DNA of 64,000 nt from positions 2,418,001 to 2,482,000 of the forward strand of contig NZ_NESP01000001.1 in the NCBI RefSeq assembly GCF_003063475.1, written 5' to 3'. The DNA is from Limnohabitans curvus. Lineage in GTDB: Bacteria > Pseudomonadota > Gammaproteobacteria > Burkholderiales > Burkholderiaceae_C. The notes under the pieces were generated by a model that saw nothing but the letters and a program-made list of their open reading frames with translations, did no database searches and was not told where the DNA came from. Each line of letters opens with the position of its first letter. The stretch's first letter is position 1. Positions 8,303-16,340 of the stretch are shown here, in pieces. Position numbers and translations under genes: made by a program.

Positions 8303-10729
8303 ATGCAATTCCCCGAATCCTGGTTGCGCGAATTCTGCAACCCCTCACTCACTACACAAGAACTGGCCGACACCTTGACCATGGCCGGTTTGGAAGTGGA
8401 AGAACTCCAACCCGTCGCGCCGCCTTTCACAGGCATCGTCGTCGGTGAAATCAAAGAAGCCGTGCAGCACCCCGACGCTGACCGCTTGCGCATTTGCCAA
8501 GTGGACGTGGGGCAGGGCGCTTTGCTCAACATCGTCTGCGGCGCACCCAATGCACGTGTGGGCATCAAAATTCCGTGCGCCACCGTGGGCGCAGAGTTGC
8601 CTCCAGGCGAAGATGGCAAGCCCTTCAAAATCAAAGTGGGCAAACTGCGTGGCGTGGAAAGCCAAGGCATGTTGTGCTCGGCCAAAGAACTCAAAATTGC
8701 CGATGACAACGGCGGTTTGCTTGAGTTGCCAGCCGATGCACCGTTGGGTCAAAACATCCGCGAGTATTTGAACCTCGACGACACCTTGATGACGTTGAAG
8801 CTCACGCCTAACTTGGCGCATTGCTTGAGCGTCTATGGCATTGCCCGCGAAGTTTCTGCCCTCACAGGTGCGCCTTTGAAGGCCCCCACATTCCCAAGCG
8901 TTGCTGCGACCAACCAAGACACCTTGGCTGTGAAAATCAGCGCCCCCGATTTGTGTGGCCGTTTCTCTGGCCGCGTGGTGCGCGGTGTGAATACCCAAGC
9001 GCAAACGCCTGCATGGATGGTGAACCACTTGGCCCGTTGCGGCCAACGCAGCGTGAGCCCCTTGGTCGACATCTCCAACTACGTGATGTTCGAGCTGGGC
9101 CGTCCATCGCACATTTTCGACCTCGACAAAATTCAAGGTGGCTTGGATGTGCGTTGGGGCAAATCCGGTGAGCAGCTCAAACTCTTGAATGGCAACACCG
9201 TGACCGTGGACGAGAAAGTGGGTGTCATCGCTGATGCGCATCAAGTCGAATCACTCGCCGGCATCATGGGTGGCGATGCCACTGCCGTGAACGATGACAC
9301 GCAAAACATTTACATCGAAGCTGCTTTCTGGTGGCCCTCAGCGATCGCCGGCCGCTCACGCCGCTTCAACTTCAGCACCGATGCGGGCCACCGCTTTGAG
9401 CGTGGTGTCGACCCCGAGTTGACGGTGGAGCACATCGAGCGCATCACGCAATTGGTGATTGACATTTGCGGCACGCCCAACACGACCGTGGGCCCGATTG
9501 ACGACCAACGCGTGAACATGCCGGTGGCCAAGCCTGTCACGTTGCGCGTGGCGCGTGCTGAAAAAGTCATTGGCATGCCGCTGACCCAGCAACGCGTGGC
9601 GGATGCTTTGCGTGGCTTGGGCTTGCCCGTGACAGAAGGCGAGGGTGTCGTCACCGTGCAGCCCCCATCGTTCCGTTTCGATTTACAAATCGAAGAAGAC
9701 CTGATCGAAGAAGTGGCGCGCATGGTGGGTTACAACAACCTGCCCACCACACCACCTTTGGCACCCATCACGGCCAGTGTGTGCAAAGAGGCGCAACGCA
9801 GCCCGCACGCCTTGCGCCATCACTTGGCCGACTTGGGCTATCAAGAAACCATCAACTACAGCTTTGTGGATGAGCGTTGGGAACACGAGTTGGCAGGCAA
9901 CGCCAACCCCATCAAGCTGCTCAACCCCATCGCCAGCCAAATGAGCGTGATGCGCTCCACCTTGTTGGGCTCCTTGCTCAGCGTGGTGAAGTTCAACGTG
10001 GACCGCAAGGCCTCACGCGTGCGCGTGTTTGAAATTGGTCGCGTGTTCCACAAAGACGCCTCGGTGCAAAACACAGACACCACCGTGCAAGGCTTTGACC
10101 AACCCATGCACGTGGCAGGCATTGCCTTTGGCAGCGCTGCACCTTTGCAATGGGGTACCAAAGAACAAGCTGCAGACTTCTTCGACGTGAAAGCCGATGT
10201 GGAAGCTTTGTTGGCCCCCGCTGTCCCGCAGTTTGAAGCGGCTGAGCATCCCGCTATGCACCCCGGTCGTTGTGCCAAGGTCTTGGTCAATGGGCAAGCC
10301 GTGGGCCATGTGGGCGAGTTGCATCCACGCTGGCGACAAAGCTGGGAGCTGACCCAAGCGCCCGTGATGTTTGAACTCTCACTCGATGCCGTGTTGCATC
10401 GTGATGTACCTAAGTCCACTGGTGTGGCCAAGTTCCCCAACGTCGAGCGCGATATTGCGGTCATCGTCAAAGAAAGCGTCACGCACGCCCAGTTGATGGC
10501 TGCGGTACACGCTGCCAAAACACAAGGCTTGCTGCGCAATGCCGTGTTGTTTGATGTGTATCGCCCCAAGTCAGAAAGTGCTGCCATGGCGATGGACGAG
10601 AAGAGCTTGGCCGTTCGCCTCACACTCAACAGCGACGAAGCCACCTTGAACGAAGCGCAAATCGAAGGCGTGGTGCAAGCTGTGCTGGCCGAGTTGGCCG
10701 CCCAAGTGTCTGCGCGTTTGCGCGCTTGA
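8303..10729 (+). CDS. pheT: Phenylalanyl-tRNA synthetase beta subunit
   Basis: The 808-aa beta subunit recognises tRNA-Phe and edits mischarged tyrosine. Domains are in the usual order: N-terminal B1, tRNA-binding OB fold (about 40-150), B3/B4 editing domain (about 210-390), B5 (about 400-475), the catalytic-like core, and a C-terminal ferredoxin-fold anticodon-binding domain (about 710-805, ending SARLRA). Length is normal. It forms an operon with pheS and ihfA. Confidence 0.97.
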   Translation: MQFPESWLREFCNPSLTTQELADTLTMAGLEVEELQPVAPPFTGIVVGEIKEAVQHPDADRLRICQVDVGQGALLNIVCGAPNARVGIKIPCATVGAELPPGEDGKPFKIKVGKLRGVESQGMLCSAKELKIADDNGGLLELPADAPLGQNIREYLNLDDTLMTLKLTPNLAHCLSVYGIAREVSALTGAPLKAPTFPSVAATNQDTLAVKISAPDLCGRFSGRVVRGVNTQAQTPAWMVNHLARCGQRSVSPLVDISNYVMFELGRPSHIFDLDKIQGGLDVRWGKSGEQLKLLNGNTVTVDEKVGVIADAHQVESLAGIMGGDATAVNDDTQNIYIEAAFWWPSAIAGRSRRFNFSTDAGHRFERGVDPELTVEHIERITQLVIDICGTPNTTVGPIDDQRVNMPVAKPVTLRVARAEKVIGMPLTQQRVADALRGLGLPVTEGEGVVTVQPPSFRFDLQIEEDLIEEVARMVGYNNLPTTPPLAPITASVCKEAQRSPHALRHHLADLGYQETINYSFVDERWEHELAGNANPIKLLNPIASQMSVMRSTLLGSLLSVVKFNVDRKASRVRVFEIGRVFHKDASVQNTDTTVQGFDQPMHVAGIAFGSAAPLQWGTKEQAADFFDVKADVEALLAPAVPQFEAAEHPAMHPGRCAKVLVNGQAVGHVGELHPRWRQSWELTQAPVMFELSLDAVLHRDVPKSTGVAKFPNVERDIAVIVKESVTHAQLMAAVHAAKTQGLLRNAVLFDVYRPKSESAAMAMDEKSLAVRLTLNSDEATLNEAQIEGVVQAVLAELAAQVSARLRA

Positions 10730-10753
10730 TGCTCACACGTTAAAGAGAACCGT

Positions 10754-11089
10754 ATGGAACTTTCTTTTGAGAGCTTAGAAACGCCCGCGCTGACCAAAGC
10801 GCAGTTGGCTGATTTGTTGTTTGAACAAATTGGTCTGAACAAGCGTGAGTCCAAAGACATGATTGATGCCTTCTTTGACCTCATCGCACAAAGCTTGGTC
10901 GATGGCACCGATGTGAAAATTTCAAGCTTCGGCAATTTTCAGATTCGCACCAAGGCACCGCGGCCTGGCCGCAACCCACGCACAGGGGAAGCGATTCCAA
11001 TTGAGGCACGACGTGCAGTGACTTTCCATGCGAGTCACAAATTGAAAGAACAAATACAGGGCGTCAGTAATCCCAAAGTTGACAACTGA
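10754..11089 (+). CDS. ihfA: Integration host factor alpha subunit
   Basis: This 111-aa DNA-bending protein has the HU/IHF fold. Diagnostic parts are LTKAQLADLLFEQIGLNKRE, then VKISSFGNFQIR and the beta-arm RPGRNPRTGEAIPIEARRAVTF, with the proline that intercalates in DNA. Its position after pheT is the classical one. IHF is a usual cofactor of tyrosine-recombinase integration, so it may assist the mobile elements downstream (inference). Confidence 0.96.
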   Translation: MELSFESLETPALTKAQLADLLFEQIGLNKRESKDMIDAFFDLIAQSLVDGTDVKISSFGNFQIRTKAPRPGRNPRTGEAIPIEARRAVTFHASHKLKEQIQGVSNPKVDN

Positions 11090-11092
11090 TTG

Positions 11093-11122
11093 AAAAAGAG
11101 GCCGAGTAGACCTCTTTTTTTT
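11093..11122 (+). terminator. Terminator after ihfA
   Basis: AAAAAGAGG and CCTCTTTTT form a stem around a short CCGAGTAGA loop, followed by more T residues. It ends the pheST-ihfA transcript, although merR follows closely. Confidence 0.85.
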
Positions 11123-11201
11123 ATCAAAACTGTCGCACCCTGTGATTCAGGGCTGTTCTTCGTGTAACCTCTGCGGTCCCGTTTACAAGCTACTGATTTT
11201 C

Positions 11202-11663
11202 ATGGAGAAATCCCTCCCCCCCATTCCAGCCAAACGCTACTTCACCATTGGTGAAGTGAGCGAGTTGTGCGGCGTCAAGCCGCACGTGCTGCGCTATTGG
11301 GAGCAGGAATTCACGCAGCTGCGTCCCATGAAGCGTCGCGGCAATCGCCGCTATTACCAGCGCCATGAAGTGCTGATGATTCGCCGCATCCGCGACCTCT
11401 TGTATGACCAAGGTTTCACCATCACCGGTGCGCGCAACAAGTTGCAAGAGCTGGTGCAATCCGAGCGCGAACGCCGCCGCGTAGGCGGTGAGTTGATTGA
11501 TGTGGATTTGCCCGATGACGATGGGTTTGAGGACGACTTGGATGTCGACGCAGACGATACACACGAGTTGCCACCACTCGCCTTGAGTAGCAGCGATGAA
11601 GCGCTGCAAACCTTACGCAAAGAACTCACACAAATTCGCGACCTGCTCTCTGAGCAGCACTGA
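11202..11663 (+). CDS. MerR-family transcriptional regulator next to ihfA
   Basis: This 153-aa protein has an N-terminal winged helix (RYFTIGEVSELCGVKPHVLR, then the wing RRGNRRYYQRHEVL), a helical middle (DQGFTITGARNKLQEL) and an acidic, disordered-looking tail rich in Asp. A MerR-like gene directly after ihfA is common in beta- and gammaproteobacteria; its target is not known to me. The ATG at 11202 (MEKSLPPIPAKRYF) is chosen because the upstream extension lies in the ihfA terminator spacer. Confidence 0.85.
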   Translation: MEKSLPPIPAKRYFTIGEVSELCGVKPHVLRYWEQEFTQLRPMKRRGNRRYYQRHEVLMIRRIRDLLYDQGFTITGARNKLQELVQSERERRRVGGELIDVDLPDDDGFEDDLDVDADDTHELPPLALSSSDEALQTLRKELTQIRDLLSEQH

Positions 11664-11671
11664 GTAGGCGT

Positions 11672-11677
11672 TATAAT
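11672..11677 (+). promoter_or_regulatory. Probable -10 box of tRNA-Pro
   Basis: A perfect TATAAT lies 12 bp before the tRNA 5' end, just after the merR stop. The matching -35 would fall in the merR 3' end and is weak. Confidence 0.6.
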
Positions 11678-11689
11678 TTCAGCCTGATT

Positions 11690-11766
11690 CGGTGTGTGGC
11701 GCAGCCTGGTAGCGCACTTGCATGGGGTGCAAGGGGTCGAAGGTTCGAATCCTTTCACACCGACCA
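11690..11766 (+). tRNA. tRNA-Pro (anticodon GGG)
   Basis: The 77-nt cloverleaf is complete with encoded CCA. The acceptor stem CGGTGTG pairs with CACACCG; the anticodon stem CTTGC/GCAAG closes a 7-nt loop ATGGGGT giving anticodon GGG; the T arm contains GGTTCGAATCC. The 3' part from 11718 is duplicated at 52253, so this gene is the integration site of the island and its 3' half now comes from the island side. The duplicate is identical over the tRNA, so function is preserved. Confidence 0.98.
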
Positions 11767-11767
11767 A
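11718..11767 (+). repeat. attL: left copy of 50-bp island repeat
   Basis: This segment, the tRNA-Pro 3' part from the anticodon arm to just past CCA, is identical to 52253-52302 in the same orientation. It marks the left junction of the island; the crossover lies somewhere inside it, probably near the anticodon loop as is usual for tRNA-directed tyrosine recombinases. Confidence 0.95.
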
Positions 11768-11776
11768 GAATGACGA

Positions 11777-11808
11777 GGGTTAGCAGCGTAGTAGTTGCTA
11801 ACCCTTTT
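11777..11808 (+). terminator. tRNA-Pro terminator, island-derived copy
   Basis: GGGTTAGCA (11777-11785) pairs with TGCTAACCC (11796-11804), followed by TTTT. A related but not identical hairpin lies at 52311-52340. The element therefore supplies not only the tRNA 3' end but also a terminator, keeping tRNA expression intact after integration. Confidence 0.85.
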
Positions 11809-11824
11809 GTCATTTCTGGGGCTG

Positions 11825-11847
11825 AGGGGTAAACCAAGGGGTAAACC
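11825..11847 (+). repeat. Left pair of GGGGTAAACC boxes (putative arm sites)
   Basis: Two copies of AGGGGTAAACC, 12 bp apart start to start, are followed by a T-rich tract. The same tandem pair occurs in the same orientation at 52107-52129 between integrase and attR. Tandem short repeats placed this way are the usual arm-type binding sites of tyrosine-recombinase integrases; binding here is inferred. Confidence 0.75.
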
Positions 11848-11930
11848 GAAATTTTCCTCATCAGCAAGGGCACTAGCTAATGGCAGTCGATGTCGCTTCG
11901 TAACTTCCCTCAAAATCTAGCAATGTGAAC

Positions 11931-12025
11931 ACATCAGACTTGTCACTGTGTCAATGCTCCGCCCAATGACGGGTGGGCTGCCCAGCGAGATACATGGGGG
12001 TGCCTTGAGCCTCTAGGTATGGGGC
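11931..12025 (+). repeat. Structured non-coding repeat, copy 1
   Basis: This segment shares a long stretch with 12289-12385: an ACATCAGAC start, a TTGTCAC..GTCAATG block, a GGGTGGG, the identical AGCGAGATAC, a GGGGGTGCC, and TTGAGCCTCTAGGT. CCGCCC can pair with GGGTGG (one G-U) to form a hairpin, and the CAT before GGGGG can pair with ATG after CTCTAGGT. No open reading frame explains the conservation. It lies in the otherwise empty stretch 11848-12401 at the left end of the island. Confidence 0.6.
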
Positions 12026-12288
12026 CTGTGCAGGCGTAGATGCTTAGTTTGTTTGCTGAAAGTAGCAACGAGTTGGAATGGAATCCCAATGTAAGGGGAA
12101 TAGCCGAGTGAGATCCCACTTGGAACCCACTTGGAACCCACTGGGTTCGCTCAGGGTCAGAGTTTGCTTGCATGCCTGTGTCCGCGATTAAGGACATCGT
12201 TGCTTATGGATTTAATTCAAGCGGCTAGCCTAGGTTTCGGGATTTCAATTAGCCACTACAAAAACCAACTAACACTAACAAGCCACTC

Positions 12289-12385
12289 ACATCAGACATT
12301 GTCACAATGTCAATGGACACCCCTGAGGGGTGGGTTGCCCAGCGAGATACGAGGGGGTGCCCTTGAGCCTCTAGGTCTCGGGTGC
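12289..12385 (+). repeat. Structured non-coding repeat, copy 2
   Basis: This is the second copy of the repeat at 11931-12025, in the same orientation, about 360 bp downstream. Here the first stem is CACCCC with GGGGTG (perfect), and CGAG before GGGG pairs with CTCG after CTCTAGGT. Compared with copy 1, both stem strands changed while pairing was kept, as expected for a functional RNA or folded single-stranded DNA. No family was recognised. The sequence between the two copies (12026-12288) shows nothing else. Confidence 0.6.
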
Positions 12386-12401
12386 TAGCACGCAGACAGT
12401 T

Positions 12402-12797
12402 TCAGTTTGCGTGCTCGGCTTTGGTGAAGGCGGCAATCACTTCCCTGACCACTTTCCTATTTGGCGCAGATAAGGCGAGAAACTCTTCCAAAGTTTCTCG
12501 TTCCTGAAAACCAATGCCTGTCGTCCATCTCTGTTTGTGTGACTGAACAGACTTGCGTACAACCTCTCCAAAACGCAAAACTTCTGGTTCAACTTTTAAC
12601 CATTCCGCTAGTACTTGCATCTTGTCTTGCATTGGAATTGAGCGGTTGTTCAACCAACCCCACGCAGCTTGATTGCTGATGGATTTGCCGGGCCAGCGCA
12701 AATTGAACTCATGCTCCAACACTGACGGGCTAGCAACGTAGCCTGCTTGAGTCATGGCGGCTCTCAAACGCTTGGTGAATTCAATTTTTTCGTTCAT
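12402..12797 (-). CDS. Phage-type repressor-like DNA-binding protein
   Basis: This 131-aa protein has an N-terminal region (about 1-70) like helix-turn-helix repressors of phages and islands: KRLRAAMTQAGY, then SISNQAAWGWLNNRSIPMQDKMQVLAEWL, with no protease domain. It is divergent from mod, and the 100-bp gap is filled with TCAACA/TGTTGA palindromes. It therefore probably represses itself and the methyltransferase, acting like a controller protein of the restriction system. That role is inferred from position and operators. Confidence 0.8.
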   Translation of the reverse strand: MNEKIEFTKRLRAAMTQAGYVASPSVLEHEFNLRWPGKSISNQAAWGWLNNRSIPMQDKMQVLAEWLKVEPEVLRFGEVVRKSVQSHKQRWTTGIGFQERETLEEFLALSAPNRKVVREVIAAFTKAEHAN

Positions 12798-12798
12798 T

Positions 12799-12890
12799 TC
12801 AACAAGTTACAAACCTGTTGATGTTTTTCTCAAATAGCTGTTGAGTATCATTACAACAATCTGTTGAAATCTTTATCAACAACTTGTTGA
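12799..12890. promoter_or_regulatory. Operator cluster between repressor and mod
   Basis: Several copies of a CAACA/TGTTG inverted repeat occur in the divergent promoter region: 12800-12820 (CAACA and TGTTG with a longer spacer), a lone TGTTGA half at 12838-12843, CAACAATCTGTTG at 12854-12866, and the perfect palindrome TCAACAACTTGTTGA at 12876-12890. The last one lies 9 bp before the mod ATG and would cover its ribosome binding region. Binding by the adjacent repressor is inferred. Confidence 0.75.
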
Positions 12891-12899
12891 GACGCATGC

Positions 12900-13001
12900 A
12901 TGGCTAAATCCCTTTTAGAACAACTTCCTGAAATAGTGGCCAATGGTCGTAAGCAAGCCGAAAAAATCTTAGAGGGCATCGAGAGTCGACAACGCATCAG
13001 C
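12900..13001 (+). pseudogene. Type III methyltransferase Mod, first 34 codons (split by IS)
   Basis: These codons read MAKSLLEQLPEIVANGRKQA and on to ESRQRIS, the normal amphipathic start of this kind of Mod protein. At 13002 an IS interrupts the gene and brings a TGA stop at once. Joining codon 34 (AGC, 12999-13001) to TTG at 14259 restores a continuous 727-codon frame, using the CAGC duplication once. No strong ribosome binding site is visible; a repressor operator ends 9 bp upstream. Confidence 0.9.
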
Positions 13002-13060
13002 TGACCTGCCCCCTCTGAGCCGTACCAAATCGATGGAACTAAGTTCGCTAATTTTGGAGA

Positions 13061-13336
13061 ATGGCGGATATGAAGACCACACGATTTACCGACGAGCAGA
13101 TCATCGGATTCCTCAAGCAAGCTGAAGCAGGCATGTCCATCAAGGACATTTGCCGCTCTGGCGGCTTTAGCCAGCCGACCTTTTACAAGTGGCGCTCGCG
13201 CTTTGGCGGCATGGAAGCCTCCGATGCGGCCAAGCTGCGCGACCTGGAAGCTGAGAACAACAAGCTCAAGAAACTGCTGGCCGAAGCGCACCTGGACATC
13301 CATGCGCTCAAAAGCGTCTTCGGCGTAAAGCGCTAG
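13061..13336 (+). CDS. IS407-like transposase OrfA
   Basis: This protein has 91 aa (or 88 from the second ATG at 13070, MKTTRFTDEQIIGFLKQAEA). A helix-turn-helix (GMSIKDICRSGGFSQPTFYKWR) and a leucine-zipper-like coiled coil (LRDLEAENNKLKKLLAEAHL) are typical. The following orfB is in the -1 frame, so a frameshifted OrfAB is the probable transposase. Confidence 0.93.
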   Translation: MADMKTTRFTDEQIIGFLKQAEAGMSIKDICRSGGFSQPTFYKWRSRFGGMEASDAAKLRDLEAENNKLKKLLAEAHLDIHALKSVFGVKR

Positions 13337-13368
13337 CCCCGCAGGTCAAACGCGAGGCCATCACCCAG

Positions 13369-14199
13369 ATGATCCAGACCCATCTTCTGTCTGAGCGCCA
13401 CGCGTGCTGCCTTGTGGGGCTAAGCCGAGACAGTTTTCGCCACCCGCCTAAGCGTGATGCGCTCACGCAGGCGCTGGGCGAACGTATCGTGGACATTGCC
13501 CACGTACGCCGAAGATTTGGCTACCGCCGCATCCACGATCTGCTGCGCCCGGAGTTTCCGGGCGTCAACCACAAGCGGATCTACCGCTTGTACAAAGATG
13601 CCAACTTGGCCGTAAGAAGGCGCAAGAAGGCCAAGCGCCCACCGTGTGAGCGGGTGCCCTTGCAACTGGCGCAAAAGGTCAACGATGTTTGGAGCATGGA
13701 TTTCGTCTCGGACAGCTTGTCCAATGGCAGGCGCATCAAGTGCCTGACTGTGGCCGATGACTTCAGCCACGAGTGCGTGGACATTGCCGTGGACTACGGG
13801 ATCTCGGGGCAATACGTGACACGCTTGCTCGACCAAGCGGCCACCTTCAGAGGCTACCCACTGGCCGTGAGAACGGACAACGGTCCAGAGTTCACAAGCC
13901 GGGCCTTTATGGCTTGGGCCACAGCACATGGCGTGCGGCACATCTTGACCCAGCCGGGCAGGCCGATGCAAAACGGCTACATCGAGAGTTTCAACGGCAA
14001 GTTTCGAGATGAATGCTTGAACGAGCAGTGGTTCTTGAGCTTGCCCCAAGCCAGGCAGTGCATTGCCGATTGGCGCCAGGACTACAACGAAGTCAGGCCC
14101 CACAGCAGCCTGGGCCGGATTCCACCGGCTCAGTTCGCGCAGCAGCAAAGGATTCAAACCAATGCCGCTGCAAATCTCAACCCTCAAGTTTTGGATTAA
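13369..14199 (+). CDS. IS407-like transposase OrfB
   Basis: This 276-aa protein has the integrase core with the DDE triad: D in VWSMDFVSD, D in VRTDNGPEFTS, and E in NGYIESFNGKFRDECL, then the HSSLGRIPPAQFA end common to this group. The gene is intact. Confidence 0.93.
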   Translation: MIQTHLLSERHACCLVGLSRDSFRHPPKRDALTQALGERIVDIAHVRRRFGYRRIHDLLRPEFPGVNHKRIYRLYKDANLAVRRRKKAKRPPCERVPLQLAQKVNDVWSMDFVSDSLSNGRRIKCLTVADDFSHECVDIAVDYGISGQYVTRLLDQAATFRGYPLAVRTDNGPEFTSRAFMAWATAHGVRHILTQPGRPMQNGYIESFNGKFRDECLNEQWFLSLPQARQCIADWRQDYNEVRPHSSLGRIPPAQFAQQQRIQTNAAANLNPQVLD

Positions 14200-14228
14200 C
14201 CTTGAACCCTTGGACTACTTCCGATTGA

Positions 14229-16340
14229 TTGGTACGGCCAGAGGGGGCAGGTCACAGCTTGCAAACACGCGAGGTTGTTTTACCTGCTCGCGACACCAAA
14301 GCCGAGGATTGGATTAATAGCCAAAACAAAGCCAGTCAACGTGAAGTGTTTGCCCCCGGACAAGCCAGCTTGGTTGACAACGCCCAGTCAACCCTTGGCG
14401 CAGCGCCTGAATCTACCCCCTGGGCCAATCGATTGATTTATGGCGATAACTTAATGGCTATGGCTGCGCTATTAGCTGGTGATGAAAACACGCCTAGCCT
14501 GCGCGGAAAAGTCGATTTGATCTACATCGACCCGCCGTTTGACTCAAAAGCTGACTATCGAACTAAGGTCACGCTACCCGGTGTTGAAATTGAACAAAAG
14601 CCGACTGTCATTGAGCAGTTTGCTTACTCAGATACGTGGAGCGACGGCACTGCTTCGTATTTGGCAATGATCATGCCCCGTTTAGTTTTAATGAGAGAGC
14701 TGTTGGCTGATACGGGATCTATTTATGTGCATTTAGATTGGCATGTAGGTCATTACGTCAAGATACTTTTAGATGAAGTATTCGGAAAAAATAACCATCA
14801 GAACGAAATAATTTGGAAGCGAACCACATCTAGAGGTGGGAGCTCTTATTACAACCATGTTCATGATGCGATTTACTTTTATACGAAAGATAAAGCCGCC
14901 CATTGGAATCAGCAACACACGCCTTACACAAAAGACTATGTTGAACAAATGTTCCGTAATCAAGATGAGGACGGAAGACTCTGGAGAGAAAGCCCCTTAA
15001 CTGCACCTGGTAAGTCCGCTGGGATGTCTGGTTCAAATTGGAGAGGAATAGATCCGGGGACGATTGGTAAAGGACGTCACTGGGCAATACCCGGTTATTT
15101 AAAACATTTGCTTTCGCAAGAAGCAACTCAAAACACGTTGCTTGCGCTTGATGAACTTGAGGCTCAAGGAAGGATCGTTTGGGCAAGAGAAGGTAAAGGT
15201 CGACCAAACGTAAAACAATACGTTGACGATTTACCCGGTGTTGAATTGCAATCAATATGGACCGACATTGGCGGAGATTCAGGGACGGATTACGACACCC
15301 AAAAACCTGTGAAGTTAATCGAAAGATTTATTGCCTCATCATCGAACAAGAATGATCTTGTTGCAGATTTCTTTGGTGGTTCGGGTACCACTGCGTCGGT
15401 GTCGGAAAAGCTAGGTCGTCGTTGGGTAACTACGGACCTTGGAAAGCCTTCTTGCATGATTATGAGAAAGCGTCTAATTGATCAAGACGCCAAACCATTC
15501 TTGTACCAAGCCATAGGCGACTACCAAGTAGAAGCAGCCAAAGCCACGCTCGGCCGAGACTTCCGAATTGGTGATTTATCGCAAATTGTTCTATCGCTTT
15601 ATGGCGCTCTTCCATTGCCAGCCGATTCAAATCCTCAGCGAAACTTGGGACAAATATCAGGCATCGCATTGGGCGCGGGCCGTGGCAGCAAAACCTTAGT
15701 GTTGGCTGATTCGCCCAACAAACTCACCGGCATGGCGACGCTCAAAAAGGCCATCGCTCAGCGCGATAACCTTATGGGCGGCTGGGACCGAGTGGTGGTG
15801 TTGGGTTGGAACTTTGAGCCATCGATTGGCGAAACCATCACTGCATTGAATGATTCACGCCTTGAGGTGTTGGTCATCCCGCCAGACTTGATGGACCGTT
15901 TGAAAAAGAAAGGTGGCATCGACAAACTGCGCGGTCAAGTGCGCTTCTCTTCGCTGCAATACCTGACCATCGAACCCGTCCAAGTCAAAAAAGAAGACGT
16001 ACAAGATGTGCTGACGATTCAGCTTAAAAACTATGTACTGCTCTCACCCGAGGCCATCAACCTTGACGATGCCAACCGCCAAGCCTTGCAACAAGTGGCC
16101 AACCAAGAACCTTTGGCACTGATTGAGTATTGGGCCGTAGACCCTGACTACGACGGAAAGGTCTTCCGTTCAGTGTGGCAAGACTACCGTGGCAACACCG
16201 CAAACGATGCCGACGTTTTGCGAGTTGTCACCAAGGCAGAGGTCAGCACGCCGACCAAGGTCACGCGCAAAGTTTGCGTTCGCGTCGTGGACGTGTTTGG
16301 TTTTGAAGCCGAAGTTGTCACAACCGTGGGGGCCGCATGA
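14229..16340 (+). CDS. Type III DNA methyltransferase Mod, main part (5' truncated by IS)
   Basis: Mod methylates and recognises the target of a type III restriction system and is also required for cleavage by Res. Genuine sequence starts at TTG 14259. The frame stays open upstream into the IS end to a TTG at 14229, so a protein lacking the first 34 residues but carrying ten IS-coded ones is possible. Motif IV reads IYIDPPFDSKADY (DPPF near residue 101 of this frame) and motif I DFFGGSGTTASVSEKLGRRW comes after it, the beta-class order. Specificity sequence lies between and after them. It overlaps res by ATGA. Whether a working Mod is made is unknown; the N-terminus may be dispensable, but expression is probably lost or altered. 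Confidence 0.88.
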   Translation: MVRPEGAGHSLQTREVVLPARDTKAEDWINSQNKASQREVFAPGQASLVDNAQSTLGAAPESTPWANRLIYGDNLMAMAALLAGDENTPSLRGKVDLIYIDPPFDSKADYRTKVTLPGVEIEQKPTVIEQFAYSDTWSDGTASYLAMIMPRLVLMRELLADTGSIYVHLDWHVGHYVKILLDEVFGKNNHQNEIIWKRTTSRGGSSYYNHVHDAIYFYTKDKAAHWNQQHTPYTKDYVEQMFRNQDEDGRLWRESPLTAPGKSAGMSGSNWRGIDPGTIGKGRHWAIPGYLKHLLSQEATQNTLLALDELEAQGRIVWAREGKGRPNVKQYVDDLPGVELQSIWTDIGGDSGTDYDTQKPVKLIERFIASSSNKNDLVADFFGGSGTTASVSEKLGRRWVTTDLGKPSCMIMRKRLIDQDAKPFLYQAIGDYQVEAAKATLGRDFRIGDLSQIVLSLYGALPLPADSNPQRNLGQISGIALGAGRGSKTLVLADSPNKLTGMATLKKAIAQRDNLMGGWDRVVVLGWNFEPSIGETITALNDSRLEVLVIPPDLMDRLKKKGGIDKLRGQVRFSSLQYLTIEPVQVKKEDVQDVLTIQLKNYVLLSPEAINLDDANRQALQQVANQEPLALIEYWAVDPDYDGKVFRSVWQDYRGNTANDADVLRVVTKAEVSTPTKVTRKVCVRVVDVFGFEAEVVTTVGAA

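Larger units (their letters stand above)
13002..14254 (+). mobile_element. IS3-family (IS407-like) element inside mod
   Basis: The element is 1253 bp long. Its ends are inverted repeats starting TGACCTGCCCCCTCTG on both sides (the right end as reverse complement). It is flanked by a 4-bp direct repeat CAGC (12998-13001 and 14255-14258), as expected for the IS407 group. It carries intact orfA and orfB and has split the methyltransferase gene of the type III system. Confidence 0.95.

Noticed and set aside
11931..12385. Integron attC sites
   Set aside because: No integrase of integron type is nearby and the usual RYYYAAC core and complementary ends were not found.
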